From Molanna angustata (taxonomy: Eukaryota; Arthropoda; Insecta; Trichoptera; Molannidae), in contig OY754987.1 in NCBI GenBank assembly GCA_963576475.1, positions 10,255,256 to 10,319,255 on the forward strand: a DNA stretch of 64,000 nt, read 5' to 3'. Shown here piece after piece: positions 1 to 9,539 of the stretch. A program made the position numbers and the translations under genes. Each line of letters starts with the position of its first letter. Position 1 is the first letter of the stretch. The notes under the pieces are model-generated. The model had not been told where the DNA came from, did not search any database, and was given only the letters and a program-made list of their open reading frames with translations.

Positions 1-52
1 CCACGAAGGCCGACAAATGGCCACGAAGGCCGACAAATGGCCACGAAGGCCG
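1..52 (-). repeat. 20-bp tandem repeat of a SINE-B head
   Basis: A 20-bp unit starting CCACGAAGGCCGACAAATGG is present about 2.6 times and runs into the window edge. The CCACGAAGGCCGAC part equals the extreme 5' end of SINE-B read in reverse (compare the copy ending near 32690). This looks like tandem growth of a SINE head, or several heads joined; the full array lies outside the window. Confidence 0.75.
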
Positions 53-83
53 CGTAGATACAATTAAAAAAATATTTGATTTA

Positions 84-490
84 CATACACATTGGTACTG
101 GTAGGTAAACAAGCCAAAAATGAAATATTTCTGACGCAGCTCAGGGGTGACATCTGTGCGAGAACACCCTCACCTCATTTATAAGGACTGATGCTTTCAT
201 TGTTTACAGATTAACCAATTTCTCAATAGATGGCGTTACAAAAAAGGTTTCTTCGTTACTTCATAGATGGCATTAGTAATAATATATTATTTTCAGGTGA
301 TTAGCTCATTATTCAAATATATACCTAGAACTTTCAAAAAATTGCATTGGTGAGGGAACTCAATAAGAAGGCACACTTGGTGATCACGTAAACCAGCTGA
401 TGACAGGTGGTGAGCCCTGTAGTTGCCTTAAGTTCCTGGTTCTTCTATAATATTCCAACTTCGTCTCTATTGAGATGTTGAAATATTTTT
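84..490 (+). mobile_element. Family X interspersed repeat, copy 1
   Basis: Matches the copies at 8427-8900, 23166-23345 (inverted) and 24350-24460. Shared blocks are ACACATTGGTAC near the start, CAATAGATGGCGTTACAA, GTGATCACGTAAACCAGC, GCCCTGTAG, and an end near CGTCTCTATTGAGATG. No coding capacity is visible. It is probably a non-autonomous element whose class I cannot name. Confidence 0.7.
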
Positions 491-597
491 TTTACCTATT
501 TTAATTGATTCAATATAATTTTCAAAATAGTTCCATAAAGAATAAACAGTCAAAAAATTAGGAATAATTTTTTTTTATCAAATTTGTTCTGGTAGTA

Positions 598-1640
598 AAT
601 AAAATTGTTCAGGGCTAATTTTGCAAATTTTTATATCTAATACTCACTTACATAGACCCCATTAAATTTGGAAGGATATCTGATCAGTGCTTCTCATTTT
701 TTAAATTTCAATTATTTAGTGACCCCAAGCTCAGGAAACTTATAATTTGATATTTTTATTTTCAAATTGTTAGAAACGCACACTCCTTTCATAAATCGCT
801 ATCGAAGAAAAATCAAGTTTTCAAAATCCTATCAGTTTCAATCCTGGGATTGGTTTGTAACAGCTATGGCTGCCTCTCTTCTACTCCACTCCGCCCTGTC
901 CTCTGTCATCATCTTCAACTCCACTCTATCTCTATCCTCTGTCAGCCTTTTCATCTCCACGTAGCTACTACAGCACATGTCGTCGATCACCTGGTCCATG
1001 TAGGTAGCTCTTTCTTGGTCGGCCTCTATAGTTGCTGCCCTCTACCATTCCCTCCGCGATGGTTATGAGCAGACCCGGGTGTCTCATGTTATGGCCAATC
1101 CAGTTGGATCGTCGTTGGGCGATTATTGTTCTTTCTGATTGAGATATCTTGTCAATTGTTGCTTGTAGGTCATCATAGAATTGGTCCGTGTCTTCCTGTG
1201 GTTTATTTATGTCTGGTGCATAAACACTTAATATGTACTACGTAGTTTGTTAATTTCATTGAGACCTTCAGTAATCTGTCATTTATATAGTCAATATCCT
1301 CTATGTGCTGTTCGTATTTCTCGTGTAGGAGTATTCCTACTCCAGAGTGGGCTCTTTCTGTTTTTTCTTTCCCACTATTGATAAGGATATAATTGGAAAA
1401 TTCGAATGTTCCTTTTCCCTTTTTCTTGGTTTCTGACAGTCCACATATATCAATTTTGTGGTTGTTCAGTTCAATAATAATTTCTTGATCTCTCTTGTTC
1501 CAAGACATTATCTTAAGACATTATCTTATTCCAAGACATTATCTTAACAAACTCATTTCACGAAAATGCTTAGAATTTTTATTCTTTGTGGAGTGACCCT
1601 GTATAGAAAAGTATAGCTTTGGCCACAGTCCACTTGATTT
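598..1640 (-). mobile_element. Family Z element, inverted, split by a LINE
   Basis: Two Z blocks (about 598-800 and 1546-1640) match the intact inverted copy at 49318-49855, including the ATATCTGATCAGTGCTTCTC stretch and a terminal GGCCACAGTCCACTT that corresponds to the Z left end. Between them sits a LINE remnant. The element's 3' end, at the lower coordinate, is missing. Confidence 0.65.
805..1545 (-). pseudogene. LINE remnant: endonuclease start joined to RT C-terminus
   Basis: Read on the minus strand from 1508, the frame begins MSWNKRDQEI and shows the start of an AP-endonuclease-like LINE domain (DICGLSETKKKGKG, HSGVGILLHEKY). After a one-base shift near 1225 it continues SVYAPDINKP and DQFYDDLQATIDKI. 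It then passes in the same frame into RRSNWIGHNMR and YRGRPRKSY, which is the far C-terminus of an RTE-like reverse transcriptase. The catalytic RT core is missing, so this is an internally deleted LINE, not a working gene. A 4-bp CTAC duplication near 965-970 adds a further frameshift. At the 5' end an AGACATTATCTTA block is repeated three times (1503-1545). Confidence 0.8.
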
Positions 1641-2435
1641 TATTCACGTCAAAACGTTATTGAAAAACCGGATGTGTTCGTATAATGGAACACCTGTAAA
1701 TATTGTTTTGTCGACAATAAATATACGGGAGACCCGCTCTTTAATTAAGTTTTTATTTATTACTGTCCAAATTGAGTTATAAGTTTAAAATTTGATCAAT
1801 TTATTTTGGGCGTTCTGAATGATGAACAACTCAATCTGAGTTTGATTCTACGTCCGTCGAGAGCGTTACAAAATGTTGATTATTATTATTATTTGATGAT
1901 ATGGTATTAATACTAAACGTTAGCTACTATAATTTTATTGTAATAACGCGGCAAATCTACAGGGCCCCATCCGTCACTGGGTTGCCTTTAATAGTAACTG
2001 TTTCGAAAAAAGGATTTTCATAATAAAGTTGAAAACTTCATTAACACAAACTAGAAAAAAATATACTTTCAGACTTCCCATCTGTGGCACAAATTATGCA
2101 CAGCACTCTTTCATATACAGAATATCCAGGAATTATGATTCTTTCTTCCATGACATTGATCTCTTCAACTCATCGCATAGAAGATGAAGATTTTTAAATT
2201 ATCCATTTTGGCCACGTTCCTTCATCGCTCTGAGTGATCTTACGCACGCTTCCCATAACGTCCCATTTCCTTTCAATTTCCATTTCCTACAGCAAATAAT
2301 ATTATGTTACTGATTGTTTTTTCTCAATTAATGTTTTTTGACCAGTAATACCTACTCATAAAATATTTTTAGCTTATTTGTTGTATTACTGTCTGCTTGT
2401 CCTATGTACTAAATTGGCTGTATGTTTGTCTTCAA
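1641..2435. other. Stretch without recognised genes
   Basis: No supported reading frame. An ATAAATATACGGGAGACC motif near 1717 followed by an A/T-rich stretch is reminiscent of the end of an LTR, but I see no partner repeat, primer site or polypurine tract, so no LTR is called. Confidence 0.4.
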
Positions 2436-2499
2436 TAAATAAAACGAGTGGGTTGTGGCCAACACTAAACTCTCCACACCACAAATATTGACAATGAAA

Positions 2500-5400
2500 T
2501 ATTTTATTCATTCTAAATTTTACTACCAAGAATATAAATTTTCTAACGATAGTATATTTTCATGTTAAGATAGACAAACTATTAATGCAGTATGGTGAAG
2601 AATTCTAATGTTGTATGAAATATTTTAATAAAAGCAGATAAATTTTGTTTTAAAGGACGTTAGAGCATTTTGACAATTTTGACACGTAATATCATATGAA
2701 GAAATTTTTGTTATTTATGAAAAGCTAATCAGTTCGATGTTCAAGCTCTTTACATTATAACATGAAATCAAATTACTGAACTTTTCCATACATAAGAAAT
2801 TTATCTTATTATATACATTTTTATTCATACTAAATTTTACTACCAGGAAAATAAATTTCTATCGACAGTATATTTTTATGTTAAGATAGACAAACTATTA
2901 TTGCAGTATGGTGTAGAATGCTTATGTTGTATGAAATATTTTAATAAAAGCAGATAAATTTTGTTTTAAAGGACGCGAAAGCATTTTCCAAATTTTGACA
3001 GGTGATATCATATGAAGAAATTTTTTGTTATTTATGGAAAGCTAATCAGTTCTATGTTCAAGCTCTTAACATTATAACATGAAATCAAATTACTGAACTT
3101 TTCCATACATAGAAATTTATCTAATTACATTTTTATTCATACTAAATGTTACTACCAGGAATATAAATTTTCTTCCGATAGTATATTTTTATGTTAAGAT
3201 AGACAAACTATTAATGCAGTATAGTGAAGAATGCTTACGTTGTATGAAATATTTTAAAAAAAGCAGATAAATTTTGTTTTAAAGAACGCGAGAGCATTTT
3301 TCAAATTTTGACAGGTGATATCATATGAAGAATTTTTTTGTTATTTATGGAAAGCTAATCAGTTCTATGTTCAAGCTCTTTACATTATATCATGAAATCA
3401 AATTACTACACGTTTCCATACATAGAAATTTATCTAATTACATTTTTATTCATACTAAATGTTACTATCAGGAATATAAATTTTCTTCCGATAGTATATT
3501 TGTATGTTAAGATAGACAAACTATTAATGCAGTATAGTGAAGAATGCTTACGTTGTATGAAATATTTTAAAAAAAGCAGATAAATTTTGTTTTAAAGAAC
3601 GCGAGAGCATTTTTCAAATTTTGACAGGTGATATCATATGAAGAATTTTTTTGTTATTTATGGAAAGCTAATCAGTTCGTTGTTCAAGCTCTTTACATTA
3701 TATCATGAAATCAAATTACTACACGTTTCCATACATAGAAATTTATCTAATTACATTTTTATTCATACTAAATGTTACTATCAGGAATATAAATTTTCTT
3801 CCGATAGTATATTTTTATGTTATGATAAACAAACTATTAATGCAGTATAGTGAAGAATGCTTATGTTGTATGAAATATTTTAAAAAAAGCAGATAAATTT
3901 TGTTTTAAAGAACGCGAGAGCATTTTCAAAATTTTGACACGTGATATTATATGAAGATTTTTTTTGTTATTTATGGAAAACTAATCAGTTCTATGTTCAA
4001 GCTCTTTACATTATAACATGAAATCAAATTACTGAACTTTTCCATACATAGAAATTTATCTAATTACATTATTATTCATACTAAATGTTACTATCAGGAA
4101 TATAAATTTTCTTCCGATAGTATATTTTTATGATAAGATAGACAAACTTTTAATGCAGTATGGTTTAGAATGCTTATGTTGTATGAAATATTTTAAAAAA
4201 AGCAGATAAATTTTGTTCTAAAGAACGCGAGAGCATTTTCCAAATTTTGACAGGTGATATCATATGAAGATTTTTTTTGTTATTTATGGAAAGCTAATCA
4301 GTTCTATGTTCAAGCTCTTTACATTATAACATGAAATCAAATTACTGAACTTTTCCATACAAAGAAATTTATCTAATTACATTTTTATTCATACTAAATG
4401 TTACTACCAGGAATATAAATTTTCTTCCGATAGTATATTTTTATGTTAAGATAAACAAAATATTAATGCAGTATAGTGAAGAATGCTTATGTTGTATGAA
4501 ATATTTTAAAAAAAGCAGATAAATTTTGTTTTAAAGAACGCGAGAGCATTTTCAAAATTTTGACACGTGATATTATATGAAGATTTTTTTTGTTATTTAT
4601 GGAAAGCTAATCAGTTCTATGTTCAAGCTCTTTACATTATAACATGAAATCAAATTACTGAACTTTTCCATACATAGAAATTTATCTAATTACATTATTA
4701 TTCATACTAAATGTTACTATCAGGAATATAAATTTTCTTCCGATAGTATATTTTTATGTTAAGATAAACAAACTATTAATGCAGTATAGTGAAGAATGCT
4801 TATGTTGTATGAAATATTTTAAAAAAAGCAGATAAATTTTGTTCTAAAGAACGCGAGAGCATTTTCCAAATTTTGACAGGTGATATCATATGAAGATTTT
4901 TTTTGTTATTTATGGAAAGCTAATCAGTTCTATGTTCAAGCTCTTTACATTATTACATGAAATCAAATTACTGAACTTTTCCATACATAGAAATTTATCT
5001 AATTACATTATTATTCATACTAAATGTTACTATCAGGAATATAAATTTTCTTCCGATAGTATATTTTTATGATAAGATAGACAAACTTTTAATGCAGTAT
5101 GGTGTAGAATGCTTATGTTGTATGAAATATTTTAAAAAAAGCAGATAAATTTTGTTCTAAAGAACGCGAGAGCATTTTCCAAATTTTGACAGGTGATATC
5201 ATATGAAGATTTTTTTTGTTATTTATGGAAAGCTAATCAGTTCTATGTTCAAGCTCTTTACATTATAACATGAAATCAAATTACTGAACTTTTCCATACA
5301 AAGAAATTTATCTAATTACATTTTTATTCATACTAAATGTTACTACCAGGAATATAAATTTTCTTCCGATAGTATATTTTTATGTTAAGATAAACAAAAT

Positions 5401-6190
5401 ATTAATGCAGTATAGTGAAGAATGCTTATGTTGTATGAAATATTTTAAAAAAAGCAGATAAATTTTGTTTTAAAGAACGCGAGAGCATTTTCAAAATTTT
5501 GACACGTGATATTATATGAAGATTTTTTTTGTTATTTATGGAAAGCTAATCAGTTCTATGTTCAAGCTCTTTACATTATAACATGAAATCAAATTACTGA
5601 ACTTTTCCATACATAGAAATTTATCTAATTACATAATTATTCATACTAAATGTTACTATCAGGAATATAAATTTTCTTCCGATAGTATATTTTTATGTTA
5701 AGATAAACAAACTATTAATGCAGTATAGTGAAGAATGCTTATGTTGTATGAAATATTTTAAAAAAAGCAGATAAATTTTGTTCTAAAGAACGCGAGAGCA
5801 TTTTCCAAATTTTGACAGGTGATATCATATGAAGATTTTTTTTGTTATTTATGGAAAGCTAATCAGTTCTATGTTCAAGCTCTTTACATTATAACATGAA
5901 ATCAAATTACTAAACGTTTCCATACATAGAAATTTATCTAATTACATTTTTATTCATACTAAATGTTACTACCAGGAATATAAATTTTCTTCCGATAGTA
6001 TATTTTTATGTTAAGATAGACAAACTATTAATGCAGTATAGTGAAGACTGCTTATGTTGTATGAAATATTTTAAAAAAAGCAGATAAATTTTGTTTCAAA
6101 GAGCGTTAGAGCATTTTGACAATGTTTACACGTGATATCATATGAAGAAATTATATGATATCTATGAAAAGCTAATCAGTTCTAAGTTCA
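2500..6190 (+). repeat. 313-bp satellite array, about 11.8 monomers
   Basis: The anchor ATCATATGAAG (or ATTATATGAAG) recurs at 2691, 3007, 3320, 3633, 3946, 4259, 4572, 4885, 5198, 5511, 5824 and 6137. Spacing is exactly 313 bp from 3007 onward, and 316 bp for the first interval. The monomer is very AT-rich, with one conserved GC island, AACGCGAGAGC. Reading frames starting MKNFFVIYGKL or MKIFFVIYGKL recur because monomers recur, and 313 is not a multiple of three, so no long protein is encoded. Confidence 0.97.
3946..5823 (+). repeat. Higher-order trimer (939 bp) repeated twice
   Basis: Monomers 3946, 4259 and 4572 pair with 4885, 5198 and 5511. The 4259 and 5198 monomers look identical and share CATACAAAGAAA and AAACAAAATATT. 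The 3946 and 4885 monomers share ATGATAAGATAGACAAAC. The 4572 and 5511 monomers differ at about one small site. Neighbouring monomers differ more, so the last amplification copied a three-monomer block. Confidence 0.85.
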
Positions 6191-6750
6191 AGCTATTAAT
6201 ATTCTTCTATCAATATGAAATCAATGAACTGATCATTGCCAAATATAAAAAAATTCTCTTGTTACATATAAGTTTCATACAAATATCCATTAAATAAAAT
6301 ATAATTTTTGAAACCGTTGAATATTTTTCTTTTAACATTGACCAACTTTGAATACAATTTTATGAAGATTCTTGGTGTTGTATAAATAGTTGAAACCAAA
6401 TTAAAATATCTCTAATTTCCAGGTCGTGAGAGCATTTTTTCAGTTTGAATAGATGAAATCATAAAGAAACATTGGGAAAAAATGAACCGTTGTCTATGGA
6501 AAACTAATCAGCTCTAAGTTTATGGACTTAACACATGTGATATCAATATGAAGTCAATCGGACTTATAGTTTGGGCTGCAGAGAGGACACAAAAAAAAAA
6601 CAACGTAAATGATGAATTCATAGAGAAGAAATCAAAAGTTGTCTATGGAAAACTAATCAGCTCTAGGTCTTTGCACTTTACACATATGATGTTAATATGA
6701 AGTCGATCAGACTTATAGTTAGGGCTGTAGAGAGGACACAAAAAAGATAA
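6190..6750 (+). repeat. Decayed satellite-related units
   Basis: Two diverged copies of a block (about 6470-6590 and 6625-6740) share GTCTATGGAAAACTAATCAG, CGGACTTATAGTT-like sequence and AGAGAGGACACAAAAAA. The GAAAACTAATCAGCTCTA core is related to the satellite monomer's GGAAAGCTAATCAGTTCTA. They may be ancestral or edge monomers of the array. Confidence 0.7.
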
Positions 6751-6754
6751 ATGC

Positions 6755-6810
6755 TACGGCGTACGGCGTACGGCGTACGGCGTACGGCGTACGGCGTACG
6801 GCGTACAGCG
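6755..6810. repeat. Heptamer microsatellite (TACGGCG)n
   Basis: Seven exact TACGGCG units plus one TACAGCG, followed by TATACGCCATAC. Other Z copies carry a single ACGCCGTAC at the comparable place (7788, 15413, 54326), so this may be a local expansion of a normally single motif, partly inverted. Confidence 0.9.
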
Positions 6811-7024
6811 TATACGCCATACACACAAACACATCACGACGAAACTCATAGTGTGCATTCTCTACATGATACCCATTGAGAAATTGATGTAAAAAAAATA
6901 CGCTTAAATTTTGCGAAATCATGACTCTCCCCTATTCCATAGTGTGGAGAGTAAAAAAAAATAAAACACACAATGGAAATCTTGGTAGATTATATAATAT
7001 TAAAAAGACATCTAGCGATTGAAA

Positions 7025-7960
7025 AACGAGTGGGTTGTGGCGAACTACCAAGTCTATCCACAAAAGAAATTAAATGAGTTGGTAAAATTCTTTTATTATG
7101 ACAAATTGATAATTTTTCAATGCCATTTTATGAATTTGATTTGCCTTTTAAGCAATGTGATAGAACATTATCAAATTTCAAGTTTCCGGAGATAGAAGTG
7201 ATTTTGAAATATTCGAAAGTTAAAAAAAATGAGAAGCACTAATCAGATATCCTTCAAAATCTAATGGGGTCTAAGTGAGTATTAGATATACAAATTAGCC
7301 AAATTTGAAGAGAATCGAATGTGTACCTACTTATATTTGACAGTCATAAATATTTGATGACATATGGTATAGAGGCACGAGCAGACACAGTCAGAAGCAA
7401 ACAAATGTTGAGGACTTCAGAAATGAGGACATTGAGAGCTATTGCAGGCAAAACCCTGAGAGACCGAGTGAGGAACTCCAGAATAAGGGAACTATGTGAG
7501 GTTGACGATATCATCAGATGGAGTAGGCAGCGGAGGAGGGACTGGTATGGTCATGTCCAAAGGATGGACAGAACCAGACTTCCTCATATCGTGCTTCACA
7601 ATCAGCCTCACAGAACCCGCCCTTGCGGTAGACCGCCAAAAAGATGGAGGGATAGCTGGGGTCTACCTCGCAGGAAGAGCAGGCCTCTTAAAAAACAGAT
7701 TTGAAGGTCTATTCAAAAGGAAAACAAGAAGAAGAAGATAAATATTTGAGTACCTACATAAGTCTATAATCGATAAATTAGAATATACACGCCGTACATA
7801 GTACACACATAGCTACACTGTGATGAAAATTTCAGAATACAATCTCAGCACGATATTAGTTGATAATCTGCAATAAATAATTACCTTTAAAAATTGCGAG
7901 TTCATAACTCCACAAAATATCCCCTTGGGGTAGTGAGAAGCACAAAGAACATTATCATTA
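7025..7960 (+). mobile_element. Family Z element with nested LINE
   Basis: Left end CGAGTGGGTTGTGGCGAAC; right end ATATCCCCTTGGGGTAGTG. Internal blocks ATGGGGTCTAAGTGAGTAT and ACACGCCGTACATAG are shared with other copies. It is interrupted by a LINE fragment at 7358-7737. The small CCCCTTGGGG hairpin next to the right end is the clearest example in this family. Confidence 0.8.
7358..7737 (+). pseudogene. 5'-truncated LINE RT C-terminus, (GAA)n tail
   Basis: The frame (Met at 7321, stop before 7705) includes TYGIEARADTVRSKQMLRT, EMRTLRAIAGKTLRDRVRN, RRRDWYGHVQRM and CGRPPKRWRDSW. This is the typical end of an RTE-like reverse transcriptase, after the catalytic core. A second frame carries the sequence on after a shift near 7650. 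The insert ends in AAGAAGAAGA and is flanked by a 12-bp direct repeat ATAAATATTTGA (7346-7357 and 7738-7749), the expected target-site duplication. It lies inside Z. Related pieces are at 16420, 18594, 29515 and 33775. Confidence 0.88.
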
Positions 7961-7964
7961 TTCT

Positions 7965-8258
7965 GAACAGTTTTAAAAAAAATAATTGACTTTCCTAAAT
8001 TATTAGCGCTTTGTTAAAATAATCTTTTACATAAAAAACTGACTTCAAAAGATGGAAAAATGTGGTTCACTCTCTCTGTCTATCCAATGAGGTACATGGC
8101 GTAATGGTACATACATATTTATTATGTATGTACGCATTAATATGATCTTTCATAAAATTCGCCTATAAGATAATATGCAAATCCTTCGCAAATCGAATAA
8201 AAAAACAGTTCATAGCATTGAAATAATGTAATTTTTGGTATTTTTAATAAAAAAATAG
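7965..8258. other. AT-rich, nothing recognised
   Basis: No coding signal and no match to the named repeat families. Confidence 0.5.
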
Positions 8259-8426
8259 ATTGAATATTTTTATTATTGCATATGCGCAAACATTGGATTT
8301 TTTTCCCTGTCGGGAGTCAAAGGTATTTTTTAACATATTTAAGATATTTCTGTTAAAAATATCTTTGACTCCCGACAGGGAAAAAAATCCAATGTTTGCG
8401 CATATGCAATAATAAAAATATTCAAT
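8259..8426. repeat. Long hairpin, 72-bp arms, 24-nt loop
   Basis: 8259-8330 and 8355-8426 are reverse complements with a single G/T mismatch (8323/8362). The arm includes GACTCCCGACAGGGAAAAAA and CAATGTTTGCGCATATGC. A diverged single arm occurs at about 24479-24530, next to another X copy. Near-identical arms mean recent formation, ongoing gene conversion, or an assembly or replication fold-back. Confidence 0.97.
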
Positions 8427-8900
8427 TACTTACACATTGGTACAAGTAGGTAAATAAGACAAAAATGACCTTATAAGTCTGGCGCAATTCAAGGGTGACT
8501 TCTATGCGAAGAATGCATTGTCACCTCAGTTATAAGAATTGTTGCTCTCATTATTTACAAAAAAAAACAATTCTCTCAATAGATGGCGTTACAACAAAAA
8601 TAAATAAAAAATAATAAGAATGTTGTTCATAATTTCACACATAGATGGCTGTAGAAAAATCCTTATTTTCAAGCGAAAATAATTTCAGTATTGCAATATT
8701 GTATAGAACTTTCAAAAATTGAATTGATAGGGATCTCATTAAAAAGGCATAATTGGTGAACGTTGCGCAAGCGCATAAAGTGATCACGTAAACCAGCCGA
8801 TGACAGGTCGTAAGCCCTGTAGGTGCCTTGATTTCCCGGTTCTCTTACAGTAAATATTCCAACTTCGTCTCTATTGAGATAATTAAAAATCTGTTAAAAA
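8427..8900 (+). mobile_element. Family X interspersed repeat, copy 2
   Basis: Starts directly after the hairpin (ACACATTGGTAC, CAATAGATGGCGTTACAA) and ends near CGTCTCTATTGAGATAATT. It carries an extra GTTGCGCAAGCGCATAAA compared with copy 1. The hairpin arm probably belongs to the same family, because the 24.4-kb copy has the arm immediately after the X end. Confidence 0.75.
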
Positions 8901-9240
8901 TAGATATTTTTGCTTCGGCGTATATTTGAATATATCTGAGACTATTCCGTAATCTTGCTGAATTATTTCAAATGATGATGAAAAACTCAGTAGGTACAAT
9001 TAATTGAAATAGATAGTGTAGTACGTTCAGCAGAAGTGGATGCCCGTGACTTAACAGATAAGTGAATTTATCTTTGAGATACCGAAGACGTCCCTGGCAG
9101 AACTAATTCCCCAATTAGATTATTAAAGTCCTATTGGCGCTCTAAAATATGATATATGGAAAAAAAAGATCTATTAGAAAATACAGTTTTTTTTTATAAT
9201 TTATAACGTGACTCTTTTCGTACTGAATTAATATTGTTAC
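8901..9240. other. No gene recognised
   Basis: AT-rich single-copy-looking sequence; no reading frame or repeat-family match was supported. Confidence 0.5.
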
Positions 9241-9242
9241 TA

Positions 9243-9360
9243 GGGGCTCCGCCCCTGGCCGCTTCGCGGCCCAACCCCGGTTTGGCGCTACGCGCCATTT
9301 TCTTAGGCGCTACGCGCCTTTATTTATGCGCTACGCGCATTTCATTGGGCGCTGCGCGCC
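9243..9360. repeat. Cluster of GC-rich mini-palindromes
   Basis: Six hairpins in 118 bp: GGGGCTCCGCCCC (9243), GGCCGCTTCGCGGCC (9257), TGGCGCTACGCGCCA (9283), AGGCGCTACGCGCCT (9305), ATGCGCTACGCGCAT (9326) and GGCGCTGCGCGCC (9348). The last four are spaced 21-22 bp apart with a three-base loop. Outer stem pairs change together (T-A, A-T, AT-AT). The base composition is unlike anything else in the window. An open frame (9234-9485) crosses it but its peptide only mirrors the repeats. Confidence 0.95.
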
Positions 9361-9539
9361 ATTTATTTTATACCAAGCATCGTTTTTTTAACGCTTCTCA
9401 CCAACCTATGACCGCTGCACATCGAACCAATTCAGGTATTCATCGAACTAACAAAGTATTGAATGTTATCAATAGTGATTTGTAATTAAGATATTCATTA
9501 ATTTATTATATTATTAGTTCAATGATTAATAATGTTACC

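Larger units (their letters stand above)
2440..6960 (+). mobile_element. Z-type element carrying a satellite array
   Basis: The left end at about 2440 reads CGAGTGGGTTGTGGCCAAC followed by ACTCTCCACACC. The right end near 6930-6955 holds a small CTATTCCATAG hairpin followed by GTGTGGAGAGTA, the inverse of the left ACTCTCCACAC motif. The right segment (about 6815-6900) matches the 20.5-20.6 kb Z copy. Everything between is the 313-bp satellite, its decayed flank and a heptamer repeat. Another Z copy begins only about 65 bp downstream. This supports an array that expanded inside a non-autonomous transposon, though independent insertion of flanks is not excluded. Confidence 0.6.

Noticed and set aside
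1700..1760. LTR retrotransposon end
   Set aside because: Only a loose resemblance around ATAAATATACGGGAGACC; no partner LTR, primer-binding site or polypurine tract was seen.
3325..5072. Repeated small frames starting MKNFFVIYGKL as a gene family
   Set aside because: They recur only because the 313-bp satellite recurs, end within one monomer, and have low-complexity AT-driven composition.
2691..6137. CRISPR-like array
   Set aside because: Monomers are contiguous and 313 bp long with no unique spacers, and the DNA is eukaryotic in character.
9243..9360. Recent bacterial or plasmid DNA insertion
   Set aside because: Only about 120 bp is GC-rich, both flanks are typical of the window, and there is no bacterial coding sequence.
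9234..9485. 83-aa frame over the GC palindromes as a real protein
   Set aside because: The peptide (LGATRLYLCATRISLGAARH) simply mirrors the DNA palindromes and then continues into ordinary sequence without domain features.
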